Shown: one piece after another, positions 24,284 to 33,615 of the stretch
Numbering within the stretch: the stretch's first letter is position 1
How the letters are laid out: each line of letters begins with the position of its first letter
Virus record (IMG/VR): IMGVR_UViG_3300033148_003115
Span: 1-40,441 of that record
DNA: 40,441 bases
From: a virus
Reading direction: 5' to 3' (one strand)
Translations under genes and position numbers: made by a program
Notes under the pieces: model-generated
Told to the model about the DNA's origin: nothing
The model's input: the letters and a program-made list of their open reading frames with translations, nothing else
Database searches by the model: none

Positions 24284-27200
24284 GTTGCCTCCATGATTTC
24301 TGTTACATTGTTCCAAAAGTTTCTAGATACATATTTCCAAGAGAACTTCTTAATTGCGCGCTCCATTTCTTCTTGTGTTACGGGAGCATATTCTTCTTTC
24401 ATAACTCGTACTATATCCTTAAATGTCTCTTCTTCGGTTCCTTCTTTAACATATCTAGCTAAATCACCATACCAGTACCTATATAGTGGCGTGTCAAAAC
24501 AAATTGGTCGCGCCCCACACAGCAGACCTTCAACCACAGGTTTTTCGAAACCTTCAATACGTCTTAATCCAGATACCCACTTACTCTGGTTGTACGCATC
24601 TCTCATCTCAAGAATTGTTAGGTTGGTTACGTTGCTGTATGATTTGTTTCTAAAATTAAGATTATGTCCAACGTGTAACATTCTGCGCCCAAGCAAGTCG
24701 CAGGCGGCAATACACTCTCTAATACCCTCAGTTACAGCTATCTCGCCAGTACATAGTATCTGTACGACATCATTTGATATAGATGGTCTGTAAAACCAAA
24801 AGTCAGGTTGACTTCCCCACGGACCGCGCATAAACTTATTACTATCTATGTTTGGAAACATACTGGTTAAGTCTATATGAGAATACACCATAATTGCGTT
24901 ACGGAACAACTCTTCGTACTCACTCTTATCTTCTTCTGACCACTCACCAAAACAATGAAATAAAACTACATATTTATCGTGCCTAAGATATAATTTATCA
25001 GATATCCTGGTAATATCTAAAATTTGAAAATCTGCGTTCTTTGGGCTGTTGACAAATTCATATTCGCTCGGAGCATACATCTTAAAGCCAACTTCGTTAT
25101 CGCTATTCCATAAATTTTTAACCATGCGCTCAAAATATACTTTAGTCTTTGGCTTCTTGCGTATTCCTTCGTATATGTCTATGAGCGTGTTAGCTGTTTT
25201 ACCCCACGTGTAATCAGATACATAGTTCTCCCCAGTCTTACGCATATCAACACCATGTGCTTTTTTCAAAGCTCCAATAAGCTCGTTAAAATCTATGTTG
25301 AACCAATACTCATTAGATGTAAAGTTTGGTGATGCACTCGCCTCCCCCATGTCTCCAGTAATAAGTTGTATATTCTTACCGCGATTAACGAAATCTAGAT
25401 ATCCACCATAATTAGATGCTATGATGGGCATACCAAACATCAGTGCTTGAAATACTGGATGTCCCCAACCTTCACAGCGAGAAGGCATTAACAGACAGTC
25501 ACACGCGGCATAATACTTTGCCTCATCATCGTCTTCCTGATGCACAACGATAACTTCTGGTGGATTCTGATGACCAAGCTTTTCCATTTCAACTAACTGA
25601 GTAGGGTCGCTATTTGTATGTCCAGGCATTGACTTCAATACAAGACAAACATCGTCGTCATCAGTAAACGCGCACATATACGCCTTGATTGCAAGAATGG
25701 TGTTCTTACGCACATCGCCAAGATTACCCAGCATTAAAAACTTATAACCTTTTTTAGTATTTAACTCAGCTGGCTTGGCATTGACATCTATGTCGCTCGC
25801 TAATGGTACAATGGCAATATTACTTACTCCAGAGTTACGTGCTATATCAGCAGTAAATTTTGTTGGACACGCGAATACGTCTACTCTTCTGTTCAGCATT
25901 TCAACAACATCACTTTTCATAGTGTTCAACTCAAAAGGAAAATATGCTATCTTATGCTTTGATTTATCAGCATTAATAAATTTTAAAGCATGCTGTGGCA
26001 TATGATTGATTATAGACAAATATCTAGGTTCTTCACCAGCCATCATTTCAGTTATGTCGTTAGGACATTTGAATCTAGAAGATTTACCACCACCCTCTGT
26101 AATTTTAACGTTCCATCCATTCGACTTAAAGCCACGCGCAAAACCTCGTGTTGTTATAGCCCAACCAGTATGCTCTCTAACGGCTCCATAAATGTTTACA
26201 TCATTCATCTTAACATGAGGAACTGGTTTGTTCTCAATAAGTGTATAATAATTATCGTCAAGACAATCATCTATTATCTTTTCCCACTGCTTAATGTTTG
26301 TATCCCACCTAAATTGACTGATATACTCTCGCGCGTTTCTACCTAGTTTAGTCCTTAAAGAAGGAGACCGATATAGCATATCAAGCTTTTGAGCTATATC
26401 ATCTGTATCAACTAACGCTCTCTCAATATTATGCTGTCCTGTAATGTAAGTGTTTACCTTAGCTAGAAGACCGCGCGAAGAATCTCTCCCGAGTAATTCT
26501 GGCATTGTGGTGTAATCTGTTGCAATACAAGGTAGCTCGCAAGCCATAGCTTCTGCTGTTGTCAGTCCCCAACCTTCTCCTTGTGTTGACGATAGCTTTA
26601 CATCACAACAGTTATATAACATATTAAGACGGTCAACAGGAACACCCTTCTCAACGCATACATCATTGTTTACAACTACATGTTCTTTAATGCCATATCT
26701 ACCAATTATTCCATCTTCACCAACTAGAGTTTTCTTCTGCGATAATGTAAATGGGTCGTTTACATCCATGTGCAGATATAAGTCACAATTATCATGTTTA
26801 CCATCAGATATGAATTTACTAAAAGCTTCTACAGAGCGACCAACCTGCTTTCTGTCTTGAAATCTATCAAACACACCAACAACAAATCTACCCACGCATG
26901 ATGGCATAGTCTGTCTACGTATCATGTCTTTAGAAGCTTTTATCTTAAAAAACTTCCCGATATCAATACCTCTTGGGTTGACAGTAACATTACACGTTTT
27001 ATCTCTCTGCTGTATGACACGCTTACCATACTCACTCATGCTTATAAGAACATTTGCCTGACGCAACATACCTGTCCAGCTTTTTGGTATAGGCTCACCA
27101 TCAATAGGTATTTCGTGTATAAACTTGAACGAGTCATAGTTTGGCATATAATAAATGAAATCAACCATCCAATAATCGCCTAAAGCAATAACAACGTGTG

Positions 27201-27501
27201 GCTTAAACATTGAGTGAATAACTTGATATAGTGCTGTATCCTTAAAATCTTTTTCGCTAGAGTTAGGCCAGTTTGCTGGATGTCCATAAGGCTTATCAGT
27301 ACTTGATAATGTGTATTGCTTCCACTTATACGGCCACTTAATTCCACGCTGTACTGCTGAATTCCAAAACCAACCAAATGATGCTACTTCATACTTTCCG
27401 GTATTAAAAAGACGTTGCGCAATTTGTGCATGCGCAACGCCCATTCCACTATCTATAGCTGGTGAATCAGATACGATTAAGATTCTTGTTTTCCCTGACA
27501 C
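24277..27501 (-). CDS. Three-domain GT-B glycosyltransferase (GT4-GT4-GT-B)
   Basis: A 1074-aa protein. Domain 1 (about 1-420) is GT4-like: ILIVSDSPAIDSGMG at the start, FDRFQDRKQVGRSVEAF at 211-227, and EGWGLTTAEAMACELP (309-324) as the E-x7-E site. Domain 2 (about 430-800) has FLMLGNLGDVRKN (588-600) and SRCEGWGHPVFQALMFGMP (674-692). Domain 3 (about 800-1074) is divergent, with LRRIEGFEKPVVEGLLCG and RPICFD in the equivalent place. Fused GT-B enzymes often add successive sugars to one chain, so this may build a trisaccharide. The third domain may be inactive. The start is GTG with GGAGATATT. Confidence 0.83.
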   Translation of the reverse strand: MSGKTRILIVSDSPAIDSGMGVAHAQIAQRLFNTGKYEVASFGWFWNSAVQRGIKWPYKWKQYTLSSTDKPYGHPANWPNSSEKDFKDTALYQVIHSMFKPHVVIALGDYWMVDFIYYMPNYDSFKFIHEIPIDGEPIPKSWTGMLRQANVLISMSEYGKRVIQQRDKTCNVTVNPRGIDIGKFFKIKASKDMIRRQTMPSCVGRFVVGVFDRFQDRKQVGRSVEAFSKFISDGKHDNCDLYLHMDVNDPFTLSQKKTLVGEDGIIGRYGIKEHVVVNNDVCVEKGVPVDRLNMLYNCCDVKLSSTQGEGWGLTTAEAMACELPCIATDYTTMPELLGRDSSRGLLAKVNTYITGQHNIERALVDTDDIAQKLDMLYRSPSLRTKLGRNAREYISQFRWDTNIKQWEKIIDDCLDDNYYTLIENKPVPHVKMNDVNIYGAVREHTGWAITTRGFARGFKSNGWNVKITEGGGKSSRFKCPNDITEMMAGEEPRYLSIINHMPQHALKFINADKSKHKIAYFPFELNTMKSDVVEMLNRRVDVFACPTKFTADIARNSGVSNIAIVPLASDIDVNAKPAELNTKKGYKFLMLGNLGDVRKNTILAIKAYMCAFTDDDDVCLVLKSMPGHTNSDPTQLVEMEKLGHQNPPEVIVVHQEDDDEAKYYAACDCLLMPSRCEGWGHPVFQALMFGMPIIASNYGGYLDFVNRGKNIQLITGDMGEASASPNFTSNEYWFNIDFNELIGALKKAHGVDMRKTGENYVSDYTWGKTANTLIDIYEGIRKKPKTKVYFERMVKNLWNSDNEVGFKMYAPSEYEFVNSPKNADFQILDITRISDKLYLRHDKYVVLFHCFGEWSEEDKSEYEELFRNAIMVYSHIDLTSMFPNIDSNKFMRGPWGSQPDFWFYRPSISNDVVQILCTGEIAVTEGIRECIAACDLLGRRMLHVGHNLNFRNKSYSNVTNLTILEMRDAYNQSKWVSGLRRIEGFEKPVVEGLLCGARPICFDTPLYRYWYGDLARYVKEGTEEETFKDIVRVMKEEYAPVTQEEMERAIKKFSWKYVSRNFWNNVTEIMEATC

Positions 27502-27510
27502 AATATCTCC

Positions 27511-27771
27511 TTATTTTGCCCAAGCCTTCCATATTTGTAATACTAACCCAGAACCAACTAAAAGCAATATGACATATTTACAAAAACCAAGCACAGCAAT
27601 AGATTTATCTACAAACTTTCTATATGAAGTAGACTCTGTTATATGCGATTCAAGTATCCCGTTCTTATCTTTGCTATCCTTAACTAACCATTTAATGTCA
27701 CTTTTAACTTCTGAAACATCACCTTTCATACTAAGTATATCGTCTTTATATTGACAGTCATGTGGATCCAT
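27511..27771 (-). CDS. Coiled-coil protein with C-terminal membrane anchor (XhlA-like)
   Basis: An 86-aa protein. Residues 10-55 are charged with heptad-like spacing (MKGDVSEVKSDIKWLV). Residues about 60-80 (IAVLGFCKYVILLLVGSGLVL) form one membrane helix, followed by a short basic tail. This is the XhlA/hemolysin-like layout found near phage lysis genes, though no endolysin is in the window. AAAGGA precedes the ATG, and a strong RNA structure lies just upstream. A holin-accessory role is a guess. Confidence 0.5.
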   Translation of the reverse strand: MDPHDCQYKDDILSMKGDVSEVKSDIKWLVKDSKDKNGILESHITESTSYRKFVDKSIAVLGFCKYVILLLVGSGLVLQIWKAWAK

Positions 27772-27789
27772 ATATATCCTTTACTTAAA

Positions 27790-27853
27790 GTGGGCTGGCG
27801 GTGAGCGTCAGGGTCACCCACCGCTTTACCGCGGGGGCACTCCACAGGCCCAC
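27790..27853 (-). other. Strong nested RNA structure in the head/glycan spacer
   Basis: In an otherwise AT-rich genome, this GC-rich spacer forms a nested structure. An inner stem spans 27798-27824 (10 bp with two G-U pairs, 7-nt loop). It is enclosed by an outer stem of 27790-27797 with 27845-27853 (GTGGGC/GCCCAC plus two pairs and a bulge). Only TTTA follows, so it is not a classical terminator. It could be a processing site, attenuator or protein-binding RNA. Confidence 0.55.
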
Positions 27854-27862
27854 TAATATTTG

Positions 27863-28480
27863 TTAAGATGCTTCAATCCATGTCACTGCTATTGAGTTAT
27901 CCTTAGCTGAACCAGCTCTATTTTTAACACTAATTAGATGATTTGTTGCCGCCTTTAAAACGATGGGGGCATCTTTCCACATATCACCTTCAGTAGCTTC
28001 ACCACACCCTTCAGGTACAAGTCTATGAGCTATTCTTGTCCCGGAAGCTGTTACTGTAGGCGTGTGAAACGCTGTTGATTTAGGAACTACAGCCGAAGCT
28101 CTATCTTTATTAAATATTTCTATTTGTGTTCCGCTCGTAGTACAGGTAGTATCTTCATAAATTTCAAGTTCTGCATTACCACCGTTAGCTACATTAATAA
28201 CTAAGGCCGCTTGAGCAGAATCAAATCCGCCATCAGCCGCACCACTTGTTCCAGTATATAATAGTAACTGATGATATCCTTTATCTGCAACAGACTCAGA
28301 AAGTCGTCTAACAGAAAATACCAACCCATTAGCTAGATTTGTTTCTACGACATTTCTAACATCAACAAGAACTTCAGACTCAATTTCTGTGATTTTCGCG
28401 GCTACTCTTGCTCTTCCATCAGATTCTATTTTTAAACCAGTTTTCTTGTCACCGTGGTCTTCTATTGTAACACTACTCAT
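27863..28480 (-). CDS. Probable virion structural protein of unknown fold
   Basis: A 205-aa Ser/Thr/Ala/Gly-rich, beta-predicted protein without membrane segments or a signal peptide. It begins MSSVTIEDHGDKKTGLKIES and carries two Cys near residues 113 and 159. It follows the capsid gene and its neighbour in the same orientation, with a GAGGAG site. The composition resembles head decoration or head-fibre proteins. No family is recognised, so the structural role is inference from position and composition. Confidence 0.5.
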   Translation of the reverse strand: MSSVTIEDHGDKKTGLKIESDGRARVAAKITEIESEVLVDVRNVVETNLANGLVFSVRRLSESVADKGYHQLLLYTGTSGAADGGFDSAQAALVINVANGGNAELEIYEDTTCTTSGTQIEIFNKDRASAVVPKSTAFHTPTVTASGTRIAHRLVPEGCGEATEGDMWKDAPIVLKAATNHLISVKNRAGSAKDNSIAVTWIEAS

Positions 28481-28492
28481 GTTATCTCTCCT

Positions 28493-29038
28493 CTATAATT
28501 TCTTCTTGTCATGTGTTACGACAACTCTAGAAACAGATGGTGAGCTATCGCTGGCAAGCGTCCTACTTAATGTTATCTTGATTCTTAAATCATTATACTT
28601 AGCTTGCTTATATACTGGTTGTTCCTGTCCATGATTTAGCTGATAATTAGCATCTGCCTTTCTTATAAGCCTATACCCGTCTCCACTATCATTGCTAGCA
28701 AAATACTCTATAGTTCCATTATTAAGAACTTGCGTCCAATCAAGCTTAACCTTAGTACAGTCATAGTATCGCTCTGTATTCCTTGTCAAATTTATAATCT
28801 GTGCTGATACAGCACTCCCTGATATCTTGCCACTAGACAATACTAAGCTACCACCACTGTCCTCAACATCAACCATTGTCCAATTGCTCCACGCTGAAGC
28901 AGAAGGCAAATCTATAACATATCTCATCTCTGGAAGCCAAAACTTACGAGGGTTCACAATTTTGTAATCGCAATGAGGACACATCAAAGAAAAGTTGTTA
29001 CGTGCTTTAATCAACTTGCCATGCTTTGGACAACCCAT
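28493..29038 (-). CDS. Zinc-ribbon plus beta-domain protein, probably structural
   Basis: A 181-aa protein. The N-terminus has CPKHG at residues 3-7 and CPHC at 20-23, a likely zinc ribbon. Residues 40-180 are a beta-rich, jelly-roll-like domain (WSNWTMVDVEDSGGSLVL; DLRIKITLSRTL near the end). It is the first gene after the terminator that follows the major capsid gene. It may be a neck, decoration or head-fibre protein. I recognise no family. Confidence 0.5.
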   Translation of the reverse strand: MGCPKHGKLIKARNNFSLMCPHCDYKIVNPRKFWLPEMRYVIDLPSASAWSNWTMVDVEDSGGSLVLSSGKISGSAVSAQIINLTRNTERYYDCTKVKLDWTQVLNNGTIEYFASNDSGDGYRLIRKADANYQLNHGQEQPVYKQAKYNDLRIKITLSRTLASDSSPSVSRVVVTHDKKKL

Positions 29039-29053
29039 ATTTACCTCTTAAAG

Positions 29054-29090
29054 AAAAAGGGACGCCAGGCACTTAACTACCTAGCGCCCC
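29054..29090 (-). terminator. Intrinsic terminator after the major capsid gene
   Basis: On the minus strand GGGGCGCTAGG (29080-29090) pairs with CCTGGCGTCCC (29059-29069), an 11-bp stem with two G-U pairs and a 10-nt loop, followed by five Ts (29054-29058). It lies 27 bp past the capsid stop. A terminator here would yield abundant capsid mRNA with partial read-through to the genes below, a common phage arrangement. Confidence 0.85.
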
Positions 29091-29116
29091 TAATTTCGCT
29101 ATATATTCTAACTAGG

Positions 29117-30079
29117 CTATATGCCTGTTATCATACAAAGCTGTTTCGGTCTGAAGATTACAGTTGTAAATGTCTTGAACAACTGTACTCTGAGAGACCT
29201 GTACTCGTTCTCAAACCATCTCCTAGTAGTCAATGGCTCGGCAACATACGTTAAACCAGTAGAGGCACCTCTCTTGAAAACAATAGCATAATTGTCCTCA
29301 ACGAGTCTAGACTCAGCACGTGCAGTCGTAGCCACGTTCTGAACAGGTATCATATTGGTTGTAACAGCATCAGTTACATAAACATTGAGACCCAAGAATC
29401 TGGGAATCGCCTGGGAAAGCCCCTGCGTTTGTATAATCTGAGCGCCAAGACCAACGCTTCCATTATACTTTACAATGTCAGTTACATCAGAGTGCGTCAA
29501 CAGGTCAAGTTCGACCTGAGGAGTAATTAAGAGAGTATCAGGGGATGTATGCCACTCTTCCCTCATATTCTTAATTGCTGTTCTGATGTCCGTAACCGGG
29601 GTACCGGTTGACAAATCCCAACGTCCATTAGCCGCATTGGTGACAGCAGTCGTCTTACCAGTAGCGCCTACTAAAGCGTCGATAATTGTCTTCTCTTCCC
29701 TTAATCTTAGGGTATCTGCTAAGAACTCTACTTCATCACGTACAAGAGCCTGTCCTGCACTGCGATGAACTGCTGAGTCTTTCGCCATTAAAAATTTAAT
29801 AGCGCGCTCGGAAATCCTACCTCCGATTCGATACTCTTTCATAGTGAAAGATTCCTCATGATAATCAGTATTCAACAACTCGTCCGGGCCAGCTTCGCCA
29901 ACCTCTGGAGCTAATTGTCCAAATCCGATGTTATTCCAGGATTTATAATATCCCGACCACTCTGGAAACGACCTCTCAGGAAGAAACTGCGTAGCGAACA
30001 TGTCGCCTTGAGTCTTCTTGATAGCGATTCCAGTGAGCTTTTTCGGCTGTAAATCAGTCAAAATCTCAAATTTTATCAT
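29117..30079 (-). CDS. Major capsid protein (GpE-like, HK97 fold)
   Basis: A 320-aa protein of the lambda GpE-type major capsid family. Features are an N-terminal stretch leading to FLPERSFPEWSGYYKSWNN, the central EYRIGGRISERAIKFL, a helix with RDEVEFLADTLRLREEKTIIDAL (the spine), a domain with WHTSPDTLLITPQVELDLL, and the C-terminal TTRRWFENEYRSLRV typical of the family. It assembles into the icosahedral shell after proteolysis. It follows the decoration protein by 16 bp, with AGGAAGG at its start, and ends just before a terminator. No delta domain is visible, so scaffolding is probably supplied by the protease polyprotein. Confidence 0.85.
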   Translation of the reverse strand: MIKFEILTDLQPKKLTGIAIKKTQGDMFATQFLPERSFPEWSGYYKSWNNIGFGQLAPEVGEAGPDELLNTDYHEESFTMKEYRIGGRISERAIKFLMAKDSAVHRSAGQALVRDEVEFLADTLRLREEKTIIDALVGATGKTTAVTNAANGRWDLSTGTPVTDIRTAIKNMREEWHTSPDTLLITPQVELDLLTHSDVTDIVKYNGSVGLGAQIIQTQGLSQAIPRFLGLNVYVTDAVTTNMIPVQNVATTARAESRLVEDNYAIVFKRGASTGLTYVAEPLTTRRWFENEYRSLRVQLFKTFTTVIFRPKQLCMITGI

Positions 30080-30095
30080 CGTCTATCCTTCCTGT

Positions 30096-30506
30096 TTAAT
30101 CGTTGTAGCAGATGTTTACAAACACCTTGCCAAATTCAGACGCCACTATAGTCTCTAATGCTACACCAACTATCGCCGCTTCTGAACCAGAGGGAAACGT
30201 CTTTATCTTACCACTGCCAGCAGGTGCAACCCTGGTGCCAATAGTAATTCCAGACCCACTATCTTCTAATCTAGCAATACCGCCAGTATAGACAACTGCG
30301 TAATCGTTAGCTTCCCAATCAGCACCTACATAACCTAAGATAGTCTTTGAATTCGAACTACCTTGCTGAATGGTTACGACATCTGTTACGGTTGTGTTGA
30401 GCTCTACTATCCGCCCTTCATTCAACGTACCAGACGCCTTGAAACTATAACGGTCACCGCCATCAATAACTTGTATATTGCCAGCATAGGTTTCAGTTAA
30501 AGCCAT
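30096..30506 (-). CDS. Capsid decoration protein (DUF2190-like)
   Basis: A 136-aa beta-rich protein that fits the capsid-cement pattern: ASGTLNEGRIVELNTTVTDVV, then ILGYVGADWEANDYAVVYTGG, GTRVAPAGSGKI and EAAIVGVALETI. DUF2190 proteins trimerise on the outside of the shell and stabilise it. Its place directly upstream of the major capsid gene is the usual one. AGAGG precedes the ATG. It contains several SG/GS turns but no Ser/Pro tract. Confidence 0.75.
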   Translation of the reverse strand: MALTETYAGNIQVIDGGDRYSFKASGTLNEGRIVELNTTVTDVVTIQQGSSNSKTILGYVGADWEANDYAVVYTGGIARLEDSGSGITIGTRVAPAGSGKIKTFPSGSEAAIVGVALETIVASEFGKVFVNICYND

Positions 30507-30536
30507 GTGTTAACCTCTCTTATTGTTAAAATCGCC

Positions 30537-32216
30537 CTAGAGCAATTTTCCTTTCTTATCTATCTTGCCATCATAGCACCAATCCAGTGCCTCTTCAAAC
30601 GAAGTTTCATTATCCTTGGCAAGTTTTTCAGCAACTTCGTTTATCTCTTCAGCAGTCATACTATCTACATCTAGCTTACCTCTTTCGGTCTTATCTTTAT
30701 CTAAATCTGCATTACCAGACTCATCTAAATCAACGACTTTTTTGCCATTAGTTAGTACAGCTACAAAACTATCTATCTTGTCATCAGCAAGCGACAACAT
30801 AAAGCTTTTAGTAGACTCTTCCTGTGCGGGAGTAATCTTACCAGCTTCTTTAAGCTCTGCAATCTTCTTCTCAACCTTTGCAGTCTTAAGGCTGTCACTA
30901 AGCTTCTTAGTCTCTTCCTTAACATCAGCAAGAGTTTTACGAGCCTCGTCTCTTTCCGACTCTAGAGTTGATATCTGCTCAACTGCCTCTTTCAGCAACT
31001 CAGCTCCATCACCTTCTATTTTGGAAAAATCAATCTTTCTTACATCTTTCATATCTTTATCCTCTTCTAGCTTCTTCTTCGTGGCTTTCACCTCGATGCC
31101 AATTTTCTTGGCCATACGTTCAAGCTTCGTCTTTGCCTTAGCAATTATCTCAGACGAAAACTCCTTAGTCTTATCAACCTTAGCTAATGCATCACTTGTA
31201 TGAGAGAGTGATATTTTTCCATTAGCGTCTCTTACGGGTAATACTCTGTCTCTATTCTTGTCTCTGACAGGTTTTTTGACAAGTGTGAAGCTAGAGTCAG
31301 GGAGGGAATTCTTGTACTTGACAGATATCTTAGCAAAATCACCATTCTCTTCGATGTCTTTCTCATCAAGTATATCTTCTTTTAAATCTATATTATCTAT
31401 GAACTCATCATCTATGTTTAAAAACTCTTCTTGTAACAAGTCTCCGTTTTCATCTCTCCTATCTATAGGGAAAAACAACCAAAGATTGTCTTCACCTTTT
31501 TCTGCTTTATACTTTTCACCTTCTATTGTTACAAAGTAAACACCATTTACGTTTGTTATGTCAGCTTGAGTATCATTTTCATCTTCTTCTATGTCGCTAT
31601 GTACGTGAGCCGCCTTTACATAAGGAAACGCAACAACGCTGATTTCTCTAAGCTTATCATTTATCATATCGACACCTATAGAAAACTTTTTCATGAGCCC
31701 TTTCTTCCATCGAGCTATAGCATTATCGTCTTTCAATAAGAAGTCAGCAAACATAACTTTGCCTTTACGAGATAATCCCTTCAACCAACCTAATGTAGCA
31801 AACGTGCTAGGGTTGTGGTCTGCCTGTATTGGCGTATCATTTTCTTCACTAAACTGACCTATGAAATTTCTGTCTATGTAATCTATGCTGTATTCAGTAC
31901 CTCTATAAGTTCCTGCTTTAAACACAGGTACTCCACGTATCAATAGCCCATCGTCTGTCTGCTCAGTAGTTAAGTCTTTTATTTCTTTTGACTTTACTGA
32001 TGTAGCAAAGTTTAATATGGTCAAATTGTTTTCGTCTATCGCATCTTTACCTGTAGCTTTAGCATTTGCTATTCTTATAGCTTTTGCGTCACAATCACTT
32101 GTTCCAGAATCTTTACATGCTTTTAAAACAGAATTAGCAATAGAGGCCCAACGCTTCTCTTGCTGAGGTGTTAATCCCTTTTTATGTTTCTTTGCGTCTG
32201 CGCTGGTCCAGGGCAT
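30537..32216 (-). CDS. Capsid maturation protease with C-terminal scaffold
   Basis: A 559-aa polyprotein. Residues 1-60 resemble a small N-terminal module (PWTSADAKKHKKGLTPQQEKR). Residues about 85-215 are a prohead protease core: RGVPVFKAGTYRGTEY, ADHNPSTFATLGWLKGL with the likely catalytic His, MKKFSIGVDMI with the likely catalytic Ser, and EISVVAFPYV. After an acidic middle part, residues about 395-480 form a charged coiled coil (LKEAVEQISTLESERDEARK) like a scaffold. It sits between portal and decoration protein, the usual place. A typical protease cleaves scaffold and capsid ends during head maturation. Confidence 0.78.
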   Translation of the reverse strand: MPWTSADAKKHKKGLTPQQEKRWASIANSVLKACKDSGTSDCDAKAIRIANAKATGKDAIDENNLTILNFATSVKSKEIKDLTTEQTDDGLLIRGVPVFKAGTYRGTEYSIDYIDRNFIGQFSEENDTPIQADHNPSTFATLGWLKGLSRKGKVMFADFLLKDDNAIARWKKGLMKKFSIGVDMINDKLREISVVAFPYVKAAHVHSDIEEDENDTQADITNVNGVYFVTIEGEKYKAEKGEDNLWLFFPIDRRDENGDLLQEEFLNIDDEFIDNIDLKEDILDEKDIEENGDFAKISVKYKNSLPDSSFTLVKKPVRDKNRDRVLPVRDANGKISLSHTSDALAKVDKTKEFSSEIIAKAKTKLERMAKKIGIEVKATKKKLEEDKDMKDVRKIDFSKIEGDGAELLKEAVEQISTLESERDEARKTLADVKEETKKLSDSLKTAKVEKKIAELKEAGKITPAQEESTKSFMLSLADDKIDSFVAVLTNGKKVVDLDESGNADLDKDKTERGKLDVDSMTAEEINEVAEKLAKDNETSFEEALDWCYDGKIDKKGKLL

Positions 32217-32235
32217 ATCAATCTCCTATTTTTAT

Positions 32236-33612
32236 TTAATCGCCACTACCCATACCTGTATTTCTAGAAGGTTTAGGTGTTTTAACCTGCTGAGTAGGTC
32301 CTGTAGGTTTCTTAACAACAGGTGACTTACCCTTATCAGTTTTTATTACTTTCGTTTCAGCTGGTGGTGAAGGAACTGCTTCCTCACCCTTACCAACTTT
32401 ACGCGTATCTCTTGATACGGATGTTTCTGAGCGCTTTGGAACTCTCATCATATCTCTCATCCAAGTCTCGTCAGCACCAACAACTCCATTTCTTACTAAC
32501 AATGCGAATACTTTAGCTAGTTCTAAGAACTCAGCTTTGGTCAGTGGTTCAAACACAAACTGTGGATAAGAATCCATCTCACCATAGTTTAACACTATCA
32601 ATGGTTTAATCAGATATTCTTCTATTATACCACACAAATCAATTTCAAGAGATTTTAGCATCAGTTGAAACAAATCAAATCCAACTTTAGATTTCGCAAA
32701 GCTCCCGCCAGGTGTATCGCCAAGTAGTGAGCCGGGAACTATTAATCCTTTAAGTATTTGATTATTGTGATATTCTATACAGTTAGAATAGTCACCACCA
32801 CTAGAACGACCTATACCAGTCTCTAGTGCTTGTACTTCCCATCCTTCTACGGTTGCAAGTGACGTTTTAGCTTGTGCGTTCTCTAAAACGTTTTTCATCT
32901 CTTCTAAATCTTTTGAGCTAGGAACCTTACCAATAAGCATTGGCATTCCAAATCTCTCTAATGCTATGTTCCAAAACTTTATAACTGCGTTCTTAACAAA
33001 CCAGTTCTTATAAATCGAGCGTAGTCTTGATGTACCATAGTAATTGCCAAACTCTTTTTCATTTGTATATATAATCAATCTTTCAATAGGGAGCTTAATG
33101 CTTTGTTCGCTATATACATCTGTATTCTGTAAAACCTTTTTTAAGTTGCCATACTTATCAGTTTTAAATGTTATTGTATCAGGGTCTAAGCCTTTCATTT
33201 TCTTAAGCCCTATCTTACCCTTAAACTTCCCATCACGCACAATCTTAAATACAAGCTCAGTCACAGAGAATCCATAAGGAAGAGCTGTTACTATGTTAGC
33301 TATACCACCATCTAGTCTCCCATCCATGTGGTCGAACACATGTCGTATAAAACTGACAATCTCTTCACTTTTCTTCTCTTTCTCTGAAAAGACTACCTTC
33401 CAGTTGCGTGACATAGTTGCGAACTTAATAAGATTGAAACCAGCTCTTACCTGAGCATCTTTCATCATCTCTTTATATGTAGCTATACCTATCTCATCAG
33501 GATTATACGCCAACGCTGACAACTGGTCCCAGTTAGTTGTCTGCAAACCTCTTTCACGCAACATTACTTTACCCATGTTATATAAAACTTTAGGCTTCTT
33601 TAATAGTGGCAT
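32236..33612 (-). CDS. Portal protein (DUF935, Mu gp29-like)
   Basis: A 458-aa portal. Family features are an early helix YKEMMKDAQVRAGFNLIKFATMS then WKVVF, the TALPYGFSVTELVF region, YYGTSRLRSIYKNWF and FWNIALERFGMPMLIGKVP, the DUF935 hallmark. A C-terminal tail (from about residue 410) is Lys/Pro/Thr-rich and disordered, ending in MGSGD. The portal forms the dodecameric ring through which DNA is packaged by terminase, the adjacent upstream gene. It is a normal length for the family. Confidence 0.85.
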   Translation of the reverse strand: MPLLKKPKVLYNMGKVMLRERGLQTTNWDQLSALAYNPDEIGIATYKEMMKDAQVRAGFNLIKFATMSRNWKVVFSEKEKKSEEIVSFIRHVFDHMDGRLDGGIANIVTALPYGFSVTELVFKIVRDGKFKGKIGLKKMKGLDPDTITFKTDKYGNLKKVLQNTDVYSEQSIKLPIERLIIYTNEKEFGNYYGTSRLRSIYKNWFVKNAVIKFWNIALERFGMPMLIGKVPSSKDLEEMKNVLENAQAKTSLATVEGWEVQALETGIGRSSGGDYSNCIEYHNNQILKGLIVPGSLLGDTPGGSFAKSKVGFDLFQLMLKSLEIDLCGIIEEYLIKPLIVLNYGEMDSYPQFVFEPLTKAEFLELAKVFALLVRNGVVGADETWMRDMMRVPKRSETSVSRDTRKVGKGEEAVPSPPAETKVIKTDKGKSPVVKKPTGPTQQVKTPKPSRNTGMGSGD

Positions 33613-33615
33613 AGT

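Noticed and set aside
30616-31203. Plus-strand 195-aa Ser-rich ORF opposite the protease/scaffold
   Set aside because: It is the antisense of a Lys/Glu/Asp-rich coiled coil, which naturally reads as Ser/Leu/Phe. It is a shadow.
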